A stretch of DNA of 64,000 bases. Source: Simmondsia chinensis (lineage: Eukaryota > Streptophyta > Magnoliopsida > Caryophyllales > Simmondsiaceae). The stretch spans positions 5,462,001-5,526,000 of the forward strand of contig JAGTTD010000022.1 in NCBI GenBank assembly GCA_018398585.1, written 5' to 3'. The notes under the pieces were generated by a model. The model made no database searches, was not told the DNA's origin, and saw only the letters and a program-made list of their open reading frames with translations. A program made the translations under genes and the position numbers. Shown here in pieces: positions 34,085 to 45,420 of this stretch (positions within the stretch are counted from its first letter, which is position 1; every line of letters begins with the position of its first letter).

Positions 34085-34797
34085 TGTTGATATATTTTCA
34101 AAATGTGTAATGAATATTATGTTAAAAGTTGGTTGTACATATATATATATGTATATATATATAAAGTGTGTTTGAAATTGTCCCAATTCATGTTGAAGTA
34201 TTTAAAGTTTGTTAGGCTTGTGTGTCGACACACAATCCAACAAAACTGCGGGGGAACAGCTGTGTATCGACACACATGGCTCGTGTGTCAACACAGCCCT
34301 TGTCCAGAAGCGCACGGAGGAACTCTGTGTGTTGACACACAGATCTGCAGTAAGCTTGTGTGTCGGCACACAGCTTCGACACAGGTCAGTTTTAACAGTT
34401 TTCTTGCGCCATTATTTCCCCATTTTTGGCAGTTCCTTTGGCTTTGTTTTGGGACGTCTTTCTCCCTTATATATAGATATATTTCCCCTATGTTTGGACA
34501 CTTGATTTTGCATCAAAAGAAAGAGAGAAAAAAGAGATTGCAAAAGAACATTAAAAGGTACTTGTGTTCTTGCGTTGCTGTGTTCAAGTAAAGTTTGAAA
34601 AACTTCAATCTCCCTACATCTCTATCAATCTCTCCCTTTACACACTCTCACTTCATATTTGGTTGTTATTGTAGCCCCAAGAATATTTCATATACTGAAA
34701 TAAACCTTAAGGAAAGTGATTACACGGCCTCAACACCTGAGATTTTTCGGTTACCTGGTTGCAAGTATTTTGCAAGTTTTGAAGAGTTACACTATCA
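34085..34797 (+). repeat. copia-2 5' LTR
   Basis: 713 bp. The U3 part carries an (AT)n tract (34138-34160) and four related palindromic motifs of the TGTGTCGACACA type (34220-34235, 34261-34275, 34325-34340, 34357-34373). A TATA-like TATATATAGATATAT lies at ~34467, followed by an A/G-rich leader. Confidence 0.88.
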
Positions 34798-34828
34798 CTC
34801 TTAAGATTTAACTTTTTGTTTTTGGAAT

Positions 34829-35680
34829 ATGGCTTCATCACTTCGAGAAATGACAGCCAATTTCATGAAGCTAGATAAGTTTGATGGCGGTAATTTTCGC
34901 CGATGGCAGAGGAAGATGTACTTTCTCATTACAACTTTGAATGCAGTGTTTGTGTTGAATACACCATTGCCATCTCCCGTTTCTAAGGAGGAGGAGACTT
35001 TGGCCAAGCAGAGAGCCAGACTGAAGTGGGAGAATGATGACTACATCTATAGATGGCACATACTGAATAGCAGGACTCGCGCCCTGTTTGACATCTGCTC
35101 AAACTTGCCGACCGCGAAGGAACTCTGGGATGTACTTAAGGCATGCTTCATAGCCGAGGATGCAACGAGTAAAAAGTTCCTAATTAGTCAGTTTAATAAT
35201 TATAAAATGGTAGATCATCGTCCTGTCATGGAGTAATTCCATGGAATTGAACGAATTTTGAATAATTTCAAACAATATAGTATGAGGATGGATGATACCA
35301 TAGTTGTTTCATCCTTGATTGACAAACTTTCCCCTTGATTGACAAACTTCCTCCTTCATAAAGAGACGTTAAGAAAAGTCTCAAACATAAGAAGGAAGAT
35401 ATGTCAATGGAGGAATTGGCTAACCACTTGCATATTGAGGAAGGCTATAGGGTACAAGATGACAACAAATACTGCCCCGACGATGTTGGGAAAAATCAAC
35501 ATCACTGAAGAAGGCCGGTCAAGCAAAGGAACCAGAGAATCAGGCACTTCCAAAAGAAGAAAGATGACCAGAGGCCAAAAATAGTCTATTGGGGGTGTCA
35601 AAAGCCCAGTCACCTGCGTAGGGACTATTACCACCTTAAAAATAAGAAAGGCAAAGGGTTTGATTATCGCGCAAAAAAAT
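34829..35680 (+). pseudogene. copia-2 gag
   Basis: ATG at 34829. Copia gag: FMKLDKFDGGNFRRWQRKMY, then RTRALFDICSNLPTAKELWD and KKFLISQFNNYKMVD. A stop at 35234-35236 ends the first open stretch. About 20 bp (TTGATTGACAAACTT) is tandemly duplicated at 35316-35350 and helps to break the frame. A zinc-knuckle remnant (W-G-C-Q-K-P-S-H-L-R-R-D-Y) lies at ~35595-35635 with the last Cys lost. Confidence 0.75.
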
Positions 35681-38645
35681 TCGAACCATAGGTTCATGGC
35701 GATGATATCGGAAGTCAACCTAGTTGAGAGTGACAATTCTTGGAGGGTTGACTCCAAACATGTGTGTAAGGACAAGGGGCTCTTCACGACATTTGAACCC
35801 ATTGACAACGGAACAGTGTTGTTCATGGGCAATGAGGCAGCTATACCGGTTAAAGGGAAGGGAAAACTTGATTTGCTTTTTACTTTTGGAAAAATCCCTA
35901 CTTTAACCGATGTATGTTATGCTTCAGACGTGAAGAAGAATCTCGTGTCCGGTGGCCTATTTAATCGATTTGGGTTCAAGTTGGTCTTCAAGGCTGACAA
36001 ATTTGTATTGTCAAAAGGTGGGGTCTTTGTTGGCAAAGGTTATCTGTGTAATGGAATGTTCAAGATGAACATTGATAATAAAATTGATAATTCTGTTTAT
36101 ATGCTTGACTCGTCGTTTTTGTGGCATCAAAGATTAGTTCATGTAAATTTTTGTAGATTGCACGAAATGGTTAATTCTTTGTTGATACCTCACATAGACA
36201 AGATTGATGATAAATATAAAATGTGCATGTTAACAAAAATAATGAGATTGCCATTTCCTTTGGTGCAAAATGAGACTAATTTACTTGATCTTGTATATAT
36301 AGATTTATGTGATTTCAAGAACACAGCGAGTTTAGGTGGAAAGAGATATTTTATAACATTCAAGATTTTGTTATGTGTATCTCATAAATCACAAAGATGA
36401 CTCGTTAGATAGATTTAAATCATATAAAGCATAAATCGAACCACACTGTGAGACATTCCTCAAAAGCCTTAGGTCGAACCGTGGTGGGGAATACTATGAT
36501 CCCAAGTATTTCGAAACCACAGGAATTGTACATGAGATCATAGCTCCGTATACACCACAACAGAATGCCATGGCTGAGAGGAAAAACAAGACTCTAACTG
36601 AAATGGTTAACCCAATATTATCATATTTCGGTCTCAGTGATGGATTTTGGGGTGAGGCAATGTTAATGATCTGTCATATATTAAATTAAGTTCAAATAAG
36701 AGAAATAAGATAACCCCATATGAATTATGGAACAAACGAGCCCTTAATTTGAATTATCTAAAGGTGTGGGTATATAGGGCAGTTGTTAAAGTCCCTGAGC
36801 CTAAAGGTAAGAAGTTAGGTGAACGAGGCATTGATTGCATCGTTATTGGATATGCCCCTCATAGTAAGGCATATCGGTTCTATCTCATTGAATCTAATAA
36901 TTATATCAATGTAAATACAATAATAGAATCGAGAGATTCCATCTTTGATGAGAGTCGGTTTACCTCTATTCCTAGACCGAGGGATTATGTGCCGGCCGAG
37001 AATGACACTCAAGTGTCATATAATAATGTTCATCATGAAAGTGAAGATGTCTTTGAAAGTGCTCTAGAACTCCAAAGGAGTAAGACAGCAAAGAAAGAGA
37101 AATCTTTCCGTTCGGGCTTCTACACATTTTTGGTAGAAAGTTCAAGGAACGATGTGAACCAAGTGATTCCATATTGTTGTGTCATGGAAGCTGACCCCAT
37201 GATGTTTGATGAGGCGATGAGATTTCATGATGCCTCCTTTTGGCGAGAGGCAGTGAATGATGAGATGGATTCCATCATTGGTAATAATACCTAGATCCTA
37301 GTGGATCTTTCACAAGGTAGTAAGCCCTCGGCTGTAAATGGATCTTCAAAAAAAAGATGAAGGTTGATGGAATGATTGACAAGTTTAAGGCCCTATTGAT
37401 GGCAAAAGGGTTCATCCAAGAACACAAGTTGGACGACTTTGACACGTATGCCCCCATGGCTAGAATATCGACGATAAGGGTTTCGATAGCCCTTGCCTCA
37501 ATTTATAAACTAGTGATTTACCAAATGGTTATGAAAATGGCATTCCTGAGTGGTGAGCTAGAAGAGGAAGTGTACATGGAACAATCAGAAAGCTTTGTTG
37601 TTCCGTGCCAACAAAGAAAAGTATGTAAACTCATACGCTCTCTGTATGGACTAAAGCAAGCCGCGAAGCAGTGGCACCAGAAATTTGATCAAGTTGTTCT
37701 TAACAACGGATTCGTTTTAAACAAATCAGATAAATGTGTCTATAACATGTTTGATAATGGCAAAAGGGTCATTATATGTTTGTATGTTGATGACATGCTG
37801 ACATTCGGTACTGATGTGGAACAAGTAGAGAAAACTAAACAGTTTCTCTCGGAAAACTTTGCTATGAAGGTCATAGGTGAGGCGGAGGTAATCCTCGGTA
37901 TAAGAATTGTAAGGAAAGTTGATATCATTTCCTTGACATAGTCTCACAACAAAAGATTCCACTTTGATGTGTGTGTACTAGTGTCCATTCCAATGGATCC
38001 TAGCATGAAACTTGTATCGAACGAGGGAGCTCCAATGTCCCAATTGAGATATGCCCAAGTCGTTGGTAGTCTTATGTACGCCATGACAAGCACAAGGCCT
38101 GACATAGCCTTTGTTGTTGGAAAGCTGAGTAGATATACCAGCAATCCAAGTAAGATACACTGGCATGTTGTGGATCGTGTACTGAAGTACCTTAAGAAGA
38201 CCATGAACTATGGCCTTTCTTATGTAGGATATTCTCCTATTTTGGAGGGGTACTCTGATATGAGTTGGATCTCCGATGTGGGGGATCATACATCAACAAG
38301 TGGAGGGGTATTCCTGCTTGATTGGGGTGCGGTTCTTGGGGTTGCATATCTGATTCTAATATGGAAGCAGAGTTTATAACTATTGCATTTGGGGCTAAAG
38401 AGGCTGAGTGGTTAAATGATCTCTTCTGCGAGATACCTTTGCGGCCTAAGTCGATATCATAGGTATCTATCTAATGTGATAGTCAAGTTACGCTTTCTAG
38501 AGCGTACAGTGAAACATATAACGGGAAGTCCAGACACATTGGTGTAAGGCATAGTATAGTGAGACATCTTATTCGAGAAGGTATTATCACTGTGGACTTC
38601 GTAAGAATAAGTCAAAGTCTAGTGGATTCGTTTACAAAAGGCCTG
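35681..38645 (+). pseudogene. copia-2 pol (protease, integrase, RT, RNase H)
   Basis: Protease region 35700-35960: the D-S/T-G-A site is degraded to D-S-K. Integrase zinc region and start of core 36110-36370, then frameshifts; NAMAERKNKTL near 36565; integrase C-end 36749-36960 (IDCIVIGYAPHSKAYRFY). RT 37330-37940: MKVDGMIDKFKALLMAKGF, SLYGLKQAAKQWHQKFDQVV and an intact YVDDM (~37780). RNase H 37969-38645 ends with DPLTKGL-like V-D-S-F-T-K-G-L. Stops at 36399, 37292, 37939 and 38377. Inactive. Confidence 0.82.
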
Positions 38646-39261
38646 GCTAGAGACCTGGTTCTAAAAACAAATGAAGAGATGGGGTTGAAACCTGTCGTTA
38701 TTAGTCGCCCATGACAGGCCCTCAACTCGATGCCTAGTATGACACTAGGTCTCGGATTTAATGAGAAAGACTTGTCATCTGTGTGATTGCAAGCACTAAA
38801 TGAGAATTTTTCTATCCCGAGTGTGAAGTGCTTGGTACTTGCATCAGAGATTCTAAGAGGATGAGCTAATGCTCTTAATGGACCTAGTTTTAGAACTTAT
38901 TGAATGTCGCGTCGCAGGGACATGATCAATGAGGTCCACCTTAGTGTGTGTTGAAGTTTGGCCGCTTCAAAGGGGAGAGTTTTGACTAAGGGTTGGCCCT
39001 GACATACGCACGAAGGGTACCAGACACAAGGCCATAAATGTGTTGATCTGGGAGTTGTGGGGTGTGTACAGGGAGTACGTCTTGTACGTGATTAGATAGT
39101 CGGTTAAAAGCTTAGTCTACCATTTTCAATCTGATTAACTATATGGTCTCTTTACTAGCTAGGGGTTCAATCGGGAGACACCCTCATTGATGCACAATAA
39201 GGCGTCCTTTATTTGAGATGTTATTTTTGAAATTGATTGTATTTTAAAAATGGTAGGAGAA
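38646..39261 (+). other. copia-2 3' untranslated segment
   Basis: ~600 nt of non-coding sequence between RNase H and the 3' LTR, ending in a polypurine tract. It resembles the matching segment of copia-1 in parts (GCTCTTAATGGACC versus GCTCTTAATAGACC). Confidence 0.6.
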
Positions 39262-39976
39262 TATTGATGTATTTTTAAAATGTGTAATGAATAATATGTT
39301 AAAAGTTGGTTGTATATGTATATAAAGTGTGTTTGAGATTGTTCTAATACATGTTGAAGTGTTTAAAGTTTGTTAGGAGTGTGTGTCGACACATGGGCCA
39401 TGTGTGTCGACACACAATCCAACAGAACTGCAGGGGAATAGCTATGTGTCGACACACATGACCCATGTGTCGACTCACAGCCCTTTTATAGTAGCGCACG
39501 GAGGAACTCTGTGTGTCGACGTACAGATGTGCAGTAAGCCTGTGTGTCGATGTGTGTGTCGACACATAGCTTCACACAAGTCGGTTTTGAAAGTTTTCTT
39601 GTGCAATTTTTTCCCTGTTTTTGGCGGTTCCTTTGGCTTTGTTTTGGGACATCTTTCTCCCTTATATACAAATATATTTCCCCCCATGTTTGGACACTTG
39701 ATTTTGCATCAAAAGAAAGAGAGAAAAAAGAGATTGCAAAAGAACATTGAAAGTACTCCTGTTCTTTGTGTTGTTGAAAAACTTCAATCTCCCTACATCT
39801 CTATCAATCTCTCCCTTTGCACATTCTCAGTTCATATTTGGTTATTGTTGTATCTCCGAGGATATTTCATATAGCAAAATAAACCTTAAGGAAAGTGATT
39901 ACACGGCCTCAACACCTGAGACCTTTCGGTTACCCGGTTGCAAGTATTTTGCAAGTTTTGAATATTTGTACTAACA
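39262..39976 (+). repeat. copia-2 3' LTR
   Basis: 715 bp, alignable with the 5' LTR over its length. The palindromic TGTGTCGACACA motifs are better preserved here and more numerous (about 39380-39580), and the (AT)n tract is shorter. Confidence 0.88.
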
Positions 39977-40580
39977 GTGTGTGATTGTTGCCTCCATAAC
40001 CTTTTCCATTTTTCATAATTAAGGTCCAAACTACTCAATATCCGCCTGAGTAATTTGACTGCCAAAAATGAAAATGATTGCGCTCATCTTGCACTGTTTT
40101 TTTTGTTTTTACAAAATGGGATACCCAAATTAAAACAAAAATTAATGATTAGTTAGCACGGACACTTCTTATTTTACTGGTTGTATTGGGAATAATATTC
40201 ATCTTTGTTTGTCTAGCCATTACAAGGGCTTAATTGACACAAGGAGTGAAGTATGAAACTTTTGACCTAAATAACTATATTTTTTAAATACATAATTTTT
40301 TTAATTATTTAAAATATTTTATAAATATTTAAAATTTTTTCCTAAATATTTAAATCTTTAGAATTTTTCTAACATAAATTAATATTTTTAAATTTTGAAA
40401 TATTTTAACAAAAATAAAATATCTTTGAATATATATAAAATATTTCTATATGTTATAAAAGTATAGAGATATTATACTCTATAGTTTTATAACATGTTAT
40501 GAGCACAAGTCTCTAGCCACTTGAGGATGGTTCTATATTCGAGGTAAGTTTTTATTCCCTAATCTTTGTGATTTTTAATA

Positions 40581-40958
40581 GCTAATCTAACTAAGCTTGA
40601 GTTTACTGCTTTTGATATATTTAACAAAAAAAATTATTTGCCTTGGACTCTTGAGTTTGAGATTCACCTTGATGCTATGAATCTCGGAGATACGATTAAA
40701 AAAGGTAATAGCGCATCCTTGCAGGATCGCGCAAAAGCAATGATATTGCTCAGGCATCATATCCACGAAGGATTGAAAGCCAAGTATCCTACTGTAAAGG
40801 ACCCGCTTGTCCTTTGGATTAATTTAAATGAGAGGTTTGATCACCAAAAATATGTGAACCTCTCGAAAGCTCCCTATGAATGGATTCACTTGCGGTTGCA
40901 CGATTTTAAAAATGTAAACGAGTATAACTCTGTGACATTTAGTATTACCTCTAATTGA
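40581..40958 (+). pseudogene. Orphan copia-type gag fragment
   Basis: A single open stretch (in frame from 40581; first Met codon 40638) with TAFDIFNKKNYLPWTLEFEI, AKAMILLRHHIHEGLKAKY and LNERFDHQK, a gag N-terminal domain of plant copia elements. It ends at a stop at 40956-40958, and no LTR or pol is attached. Flanked by AT-rich DNA (40191-40560 and 40960-41380) with no other signal. Confidence 0.7.
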
Positions 40959-41387
40959 AATTGAGAAAAGTAGTGAATTGAGGCAATTGAAAGTGAGAAG
41001 AGAGAGAAGTTTATATAATAAAATATTGAGAAAATTATTTAAATAGAAGAAAAAAAATTTTGGTTCTTTAGTTCTAATATAAAATATTTTCTATTTTTCT
41101 TTATACATATTTAAATTTGTATTTTTATTCTCATTCTTTTGAGTACAATATATCCCTAATTTTATAATACTATATAAATAATTGAAAAGCAAATTACCAA
41201 ATTTTATGCTAACTGAATCAAATATTCTAGAGAAATAATACGTACTTTTGAGCATTTATTTCCAAAAAAATGAGAGTTATGAACAATTTCTAGGAATTTG
41301 GAAAAGTACTAGTAAGGGAAACTAAAAAGTATTCACAAAGTATACACATTGTAGGCATCAAACCAAAACATCATGCAAAATGCCTTC

Positions 41388-42081
41388 TGATATAGCGTGT
41401 GACTGAGAAAATAGGGGTACGAGAAGGATTCAATAGCCTTCCATTTAATTTCAATCCCTAATAAAAATTACAAGGGAAACGATAAAATTTATTCTAATTT
41501 TCACACTTGAAAATAGAAGAACTAAAATCAACTCATAAATTAATCTAAACAAATTGGCTACTTAAACCTAGCGTCGTCTCCCTTTATATAGAGGGAGTTG
41601 TTGGACCTAAATAAGGAAAGAAAATCTAAATAAAGCTAACAACGAAAAGAAATCAAAATCGGATTCGAATACCGCGTCTCATGCCTTGAATCTCACCTGC
41701 CCTGCTTTGGATCCCGCTAAGCCTTAACGGATTCTAACTGCAGTGAACGACTTCAGCCCGCATACCAGTCATGCTGCCAACCATGTACCCGCCATGCTAT
41801 GTGCCAATCACGAACGCGAGGCCGCTTCCCGTCTAACCTTGGCGTCTTAATCCCACCTATTCATGGCTCGCCCCTCTTGACCCACCTCTCCTGCCAAAGG
41901 CAATTTGGAGGCTACATCATTCTCACTTGGTTGGAGAGAATTCGTCCTCAAATTCATTGGGTCATTTGGGACACTGCCGCCAAGCCTTGATTCCTCACGC
42001 TTAAAACTCGTCCTGTCAAACTCCATGCCGCCAAACTGACCCAATCAGGGTTCATCGTCCCGGCTTGCCAAGACTGTATCA
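41388..42081 (-). repeat. 3' LTR of deleted gypsy element
   Basis: 694 bp, + strand ends TGATATAG and TGTATCA. A TATA on + at ~41585 (TTTATATAG) is mirrored in the other LTR at ~43705. It matches 43506-44232 apart from a ~30-bp stretch missing here (the CCTCCAAACCTGCTAATGCC neighbourhood at ~43850). Confidence 0.85.
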
Positions 42082-42251
42082 TTCTCTCTGGCTTGGAGAG
42101 AATTCGTCCTCGAATTCTCTAAGGGATCTTCCACTGTATATTTCTCACTATCGCCAACTCTTCCGGCCTTTGAACTTGTTCTGCTTCGCCATCAAGATAC
42201 CCCCGCCAAGTCCCATCCTTTGTCAGTGTCAGTATAGCAGACCCACCTTTC

Positions 42252-43126
42252 TACCTCGCCCGGATATGAATCATAACAAGCAACCTCCAAATTTGGCATC
42301 TGAGGTTCTCATGCACTACAAGGTCTACTCGGTATCGACCCCATTCACTCGGTAGGTCATCTTCATGAACCCAGTCTTCCCGGCGTTGTTCCTTCGCTGT
42401 TCGCAATAAGAAGGATGCCAACCCTTCTGGACGTGACTCCATTGATGGACTCCCTACCTTGTCTGTCACATTCTCCTTGTCACGACTAGGATCATCAAAC
42501 TGGGGTTCTCCACTGATGACGTCTACTGGCTTATACACCACACCTGACTCGCCAACTTTATTGTTGCACACGGCTCTGTTCTTGGAATTTGTGTTCTCGG
42601 AGAAACACTTGGTGCTTCAACTTTCTTGGGCAACAAGATGATCCTCGTTCCCTCAAACATGAAACTATAGGTGTTAGGTTCCTCTATCATACTGCCATGG
42701 TCTCCCCAACAAAAAGTGGCAAGCATCCACAGTTACCACGTCATACCACACACCATCTTTGTACATCGACCCAATTGAAAAATTCACCAAGCAACGTTTA
42801 GACACAGTTACCTAGTCTTTACCCTAGAGCCATGATATGTTGTAAGGGTTTGGGTGCTCTTCCATCTCCAACCCTAGCTTTTGAACAGCTTCTTCGAAGA
42901 TGGCGTTCTCATAACTCCCGGAGTCGATAACTAGGCGGCATACCCTTGCGCCAATGGTACATGTCGCCTAGAATATATTTTGTCACAGCCAATCATCCCC
43001 TTCTATTTCTTTAGGTGTGAAGCCAACTCACCTGGCCAACAGCAGGCGACCTTCATCACCCTCCGTCTCCACCTCGCCAAGTGACGCCAACTTGTCCTGA
43101 GTCTTGTCCACCACTATGGCGCCTTC
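42252..43126 (-). pseudogene. Gypsy protease/pol fragment
   Basis: - strand frames show blocks of a gypsy protease: a DSGSYEN-like segment near 42930, then VSKRCL near 42810, DVVTVDACHFLLGRPWQYD near 42745-42690, and NTYSFMFEGTRIILLP near 42670-42620. Frameshifts lie between them. The last open part (42571-42252) is an acidic linker. Sequence style is closest to chromovirus-like (CRM/Reina) elements, as far as memory of families allows. Confidence 0.65.
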
Positions 43127-43474
43127 CTATTCAACCTTCAAAATTTCATTACGGAGACTGGTGTCCACCCTCCATTCTTCAACGATGGCGTCTCTAGCAT
43201 TGTGTTGATATCGCCTCGGCTCGGGATCTAGTAAGTCAGCATCCGATGCCGAATTCTGGATCTCATCCTTCCCCTCTTCAATGGCACCCGTTATTAATGG
43301 GCGTTGGGGCTGGATTCCCGATTCCAAATCGATATGTTCCCCCAGTTGAATCAAGCAACTCTTGATTCGCCGGAATCTCGTTTCCAAGTCCTTTAATCTC
43401 CTCTCGGTTTGCCGTTGATGATAATGGTCAATAACGTCTTCGACGGCGGCATTCCTTTGACAGCCACAAGCCAT
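43127..43474 (-). pseudogene. Truncated gypsy gag N-terminus
   Basis: ATG at 43474-43472, 18 nt inside the primer site. The 115-residue open stretch begins M-A-C-G-C-Q and has YHQRQTERRLKDLETRFRR (coiled coil), then a Gln/Asp/Glu-rich tail. It stops where the interior deletion begins. Gag core and zinc knuckle are missing. Confidence 0.65.
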
Positions 43475-43491
43475 CTCAAAAAATATTTTGG

Positions 43492-43503
43492 GCTTTGATA
43501 CCA
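43492..43503 (-). promoter_or_regulatory. Primer-binding site, initiator tRNA-Met type
   Basis: - strand TGGTATCAAAGC, one change from the common TGGTATCAGAGC, two bases inside the 5' LTR (which ends at 43506). Confidence 0.8.
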
Positions 43504-43505
43504 AT

Positions 43506-44232
43506 TGATGCGACACATGAATGCGAAAATATGGGTACGGGAAGGATTTAACAGCTTTTCCTTTAATTTTATTAATCTCCAATAAAAATTACAAGGAGAT
43601 TGATAAAATTCATTCTAATTTTCACACTTGAAAATAAAAGAACTAAAATCAACTCATAAATTAATCTAAACAAATTGGCTGCTTAAACCTAGCATTGTCT
43701 CCCTTTATATAGAGGGAGGCGTTGGACCTAAATAAGAAAAGAAAATCAAAATAAAAGCTAACAGAGGAAAGAAATCAAAATTGGATTCGAATCCTACATC
43801 TCATGCCTTGAATCTTGCATGCCCTGCTTCGGATCCTGCTAACGCCAACCCCTCCAAACCTGCTAATGCCAAGCCTTAACAGATTCTAACTGCAGTGAAT
43901 GATTTCAGCCCGCGTACCAGTCATGCCGCCAACCATGTACCCGCCACGCTGTGCGCTAATCACAAACGCAAAGCCGCTTCCCGTCTAACCTTGGCGTCCT
44001 CATCCACCTATTCCTAGCTCGTCTGTTTTGACCCACCTGACCGGCCCAAGACTATTTGGCAGCTGCATCATTCTCTCCCGGTTGGAGAGAATTCGTCCTC
44101 GAATTCGTCGGGTCATTTGGGACACTGCTGCCAAGCCTTGTTCCCTCACTCCTAGAATCCGCCTTGCCAAACTCCAAGCCGCCAAATTGATCCAATCATG
44201 GTTCATCATCCCGACTTGCCAAGACTGCATCA
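43506..44232 (-). repeat. 5' LTR of deleted gypsy element
   Basis: 727 bp, + strand ends TGATGCG and TGCATCA; followed on the + side by the CCTTC duplication. Confidence 0.85.
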
Positions 44233-44237
44233 CCTTC

Positions 44238-44694
44238 AAAACTCCGCTATTCAACATCCATTTGTTTTTTACACTTGATAAGCAATGATATATAAACATT
44301 TATGGTTAAAAATATTGATAGAATCTAACCATCAAAAGATCAATTCAACACACACAATTCTCAAGCAAGACCCAAAATACGTAGCAATGGAAGTATTTCT
44401 GTATTTATAATATTCAGTGTAAGTATGAGTAATAGGCCATATACAAGTATTAGGAAGTAGTATAGAATTAGAAAGGGGAGCCAGAGAGAGAGAAGTTACT
44501 ATCACAAATCACATAACCTCGAACTCTTAATTAAGGCCTTGTTTATACCCTCACGACCTTAAGCTCAATTAGAGGTAGTTTGGGCTAGATTAATAAATAG
44601 AGATAATTTCCACTAATAGTTTCCCAAAATACCCATAAGTCATATGTGTATCAAGGAAAAAGCTACAATACACGACGAAAAAAGCAAGAAAAAA
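44238..44694. other. Intergenic, nothing recognised
   Basis: AT-rich, with a short GAGA run (44482-44492). No coding or repeat family recognised. Confidence 0.4.
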
Positions 44695-44768
44695 GCACGA
44701 GTGGGGATTCGAACCCTGGCCCTCTCGCGTGTTGGGCACACCTATCCTTGTCTAAGCTATAATTCTCT
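44695..44768 (-). repeat. tRNA-like / SINE-like sequence
   Basis: On the - strand there is an A-box-like TAGCTTAGACAAGG, an anticodon-region-like stretch, a perfect B-box GGTTCGAATCC (~44718-44708), then CCCACTCGTGC and a T-run. This is the pattern of a tRNA pseudogene or the head of a tRNA-derived SINE. A full cloverleaf is not evident, so I do not call a functional tRNA. Confidence 0.4.
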
Positions 44769-45284
44769 TAATAATTCATTAGGGTAAATAAAATATTTAA
44801 CATTTATTGTGATGGCGTCACCTCGTGTCCTTTCGTGTGCCATTTTCTCGTGACGTATAGAAGCATCCGTGTATCAAATATGTTACAATTCATAAATCAC
44901 ACAAATCAACTATAGATCAATTAACAACCTCAATAAAAGTAATGTATTGTATATAATTTAATATAATTCTTACAAAGGTGTAGGATTTACACAGTATAAG
45001 GGAAGATAAGGGGGAGAGAGATAGATAGAAAGGGCAATGACGGATAGAGAGATAGAAAAGGGGAAGACTTAGAGAGAGGGGGGAGAGAGAGACTAACACA
45101 TATTATCATTCATATCCCTTCTTTTCACTTAAGCCCCTGTATATAGAGTTAGGAGAGAAATAAAATTATAATTAAGCATTTAACTTATTTATTAAGGCCT
45201 CCTTAATTACTTAACCTATATATTTTAGTTTGTATCAAAATAAAGCATAAAACAAGAATAGATGGAAACATACCTTCATATTGT

Positions 45285-45420
45285 CTGTACCTTAGGGACA
45301 TAACCAAGTTGGTCGTGATCTCCGGGTGCCAACATAGTGACCCGAGATCGAATCCCACAAAACTCAAAGTTGTGACCCTCTTGATGAGGGTTTATTGACC
45401 GATATGCCCTTGCCAGTTTA
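45285..45420 (+). repeat. Possible tRNA-derived SINE head
   Basis: CCAAGTTGGTCGTGATCTCC followed ~20 nt later by GAGATCGAATCCCAC resembles A- and B-box regions of tRNA-derived sequence (the B box has one change). The rest up to 46000 shows nothing clear; an 87-codon open frame at 45688-45951 has no recognisable similarity. Confidence 0.3.

Larger units (their letters stand above)
34085..39976 (+). mobile_element. Ty1/copia element (copia-2)
   Basis: LTRs 34085-34797 and 39262-39976 (713 and 715 bp) flank a + strand copia interior. The flanks GTCTG (34080-34084) and GTGTG (39977-39981) fit a 5-bp target duplication with one change. The polypurine tract AAAATGGTAGGAGAA precedes the 3' LTR. LTRs start TGTTGATATAT (5') or TATTGATGTAT (3', first G mutated) and both end in CA. 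The coding region is heavily broken. Confidence 0.9.
33930..40190 (-). pseudogene. Duplicated unknown segment, copy B, split by copia-2
   Basis: 33930-34084 resembles 33300-33410 (shared GGCACCAAGAGC, then ...GTCTTC... and CATTATCATAGTC-like blocks), and 39977-40190 continues the same alignment against 33420-33590 (ACTACCAAAAA / ACTGCCAAAAA; TGATTAGTTAGCAC / TTTAGTTAGTAC). Copia-2 lies between the two halves. The open stretch seen in copy A is frameshifted here. Confidence 0.45.
41388..44232 (-). mobile_element. Internally deleted Ty3/gypsy element
   Basis: 2845 bp with perfect 5-bp duplications CCTTC (41383-41387 and 44233-44237). LTRs 41388-42081 (3') and 43506-44232 (5'). The interior of 1424 bp keeps the primer site, part of gag and part of the protease only; RT, RNase H and integrase are absent. 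The region before the 3' LTR, read on the - strand, ends in AAGCCAGAGAGAA as a weak polypurine tract. The element could move only with enzymes supplied in trans. Confidence 0.88.

Noticed and set aside
44695..44768. Functional tRNA gene
   Set aside because: B-box is perfect but acceptor and anticodon stems cannot be paired convincingly by eye; fits a tRNA-derived repeat better.
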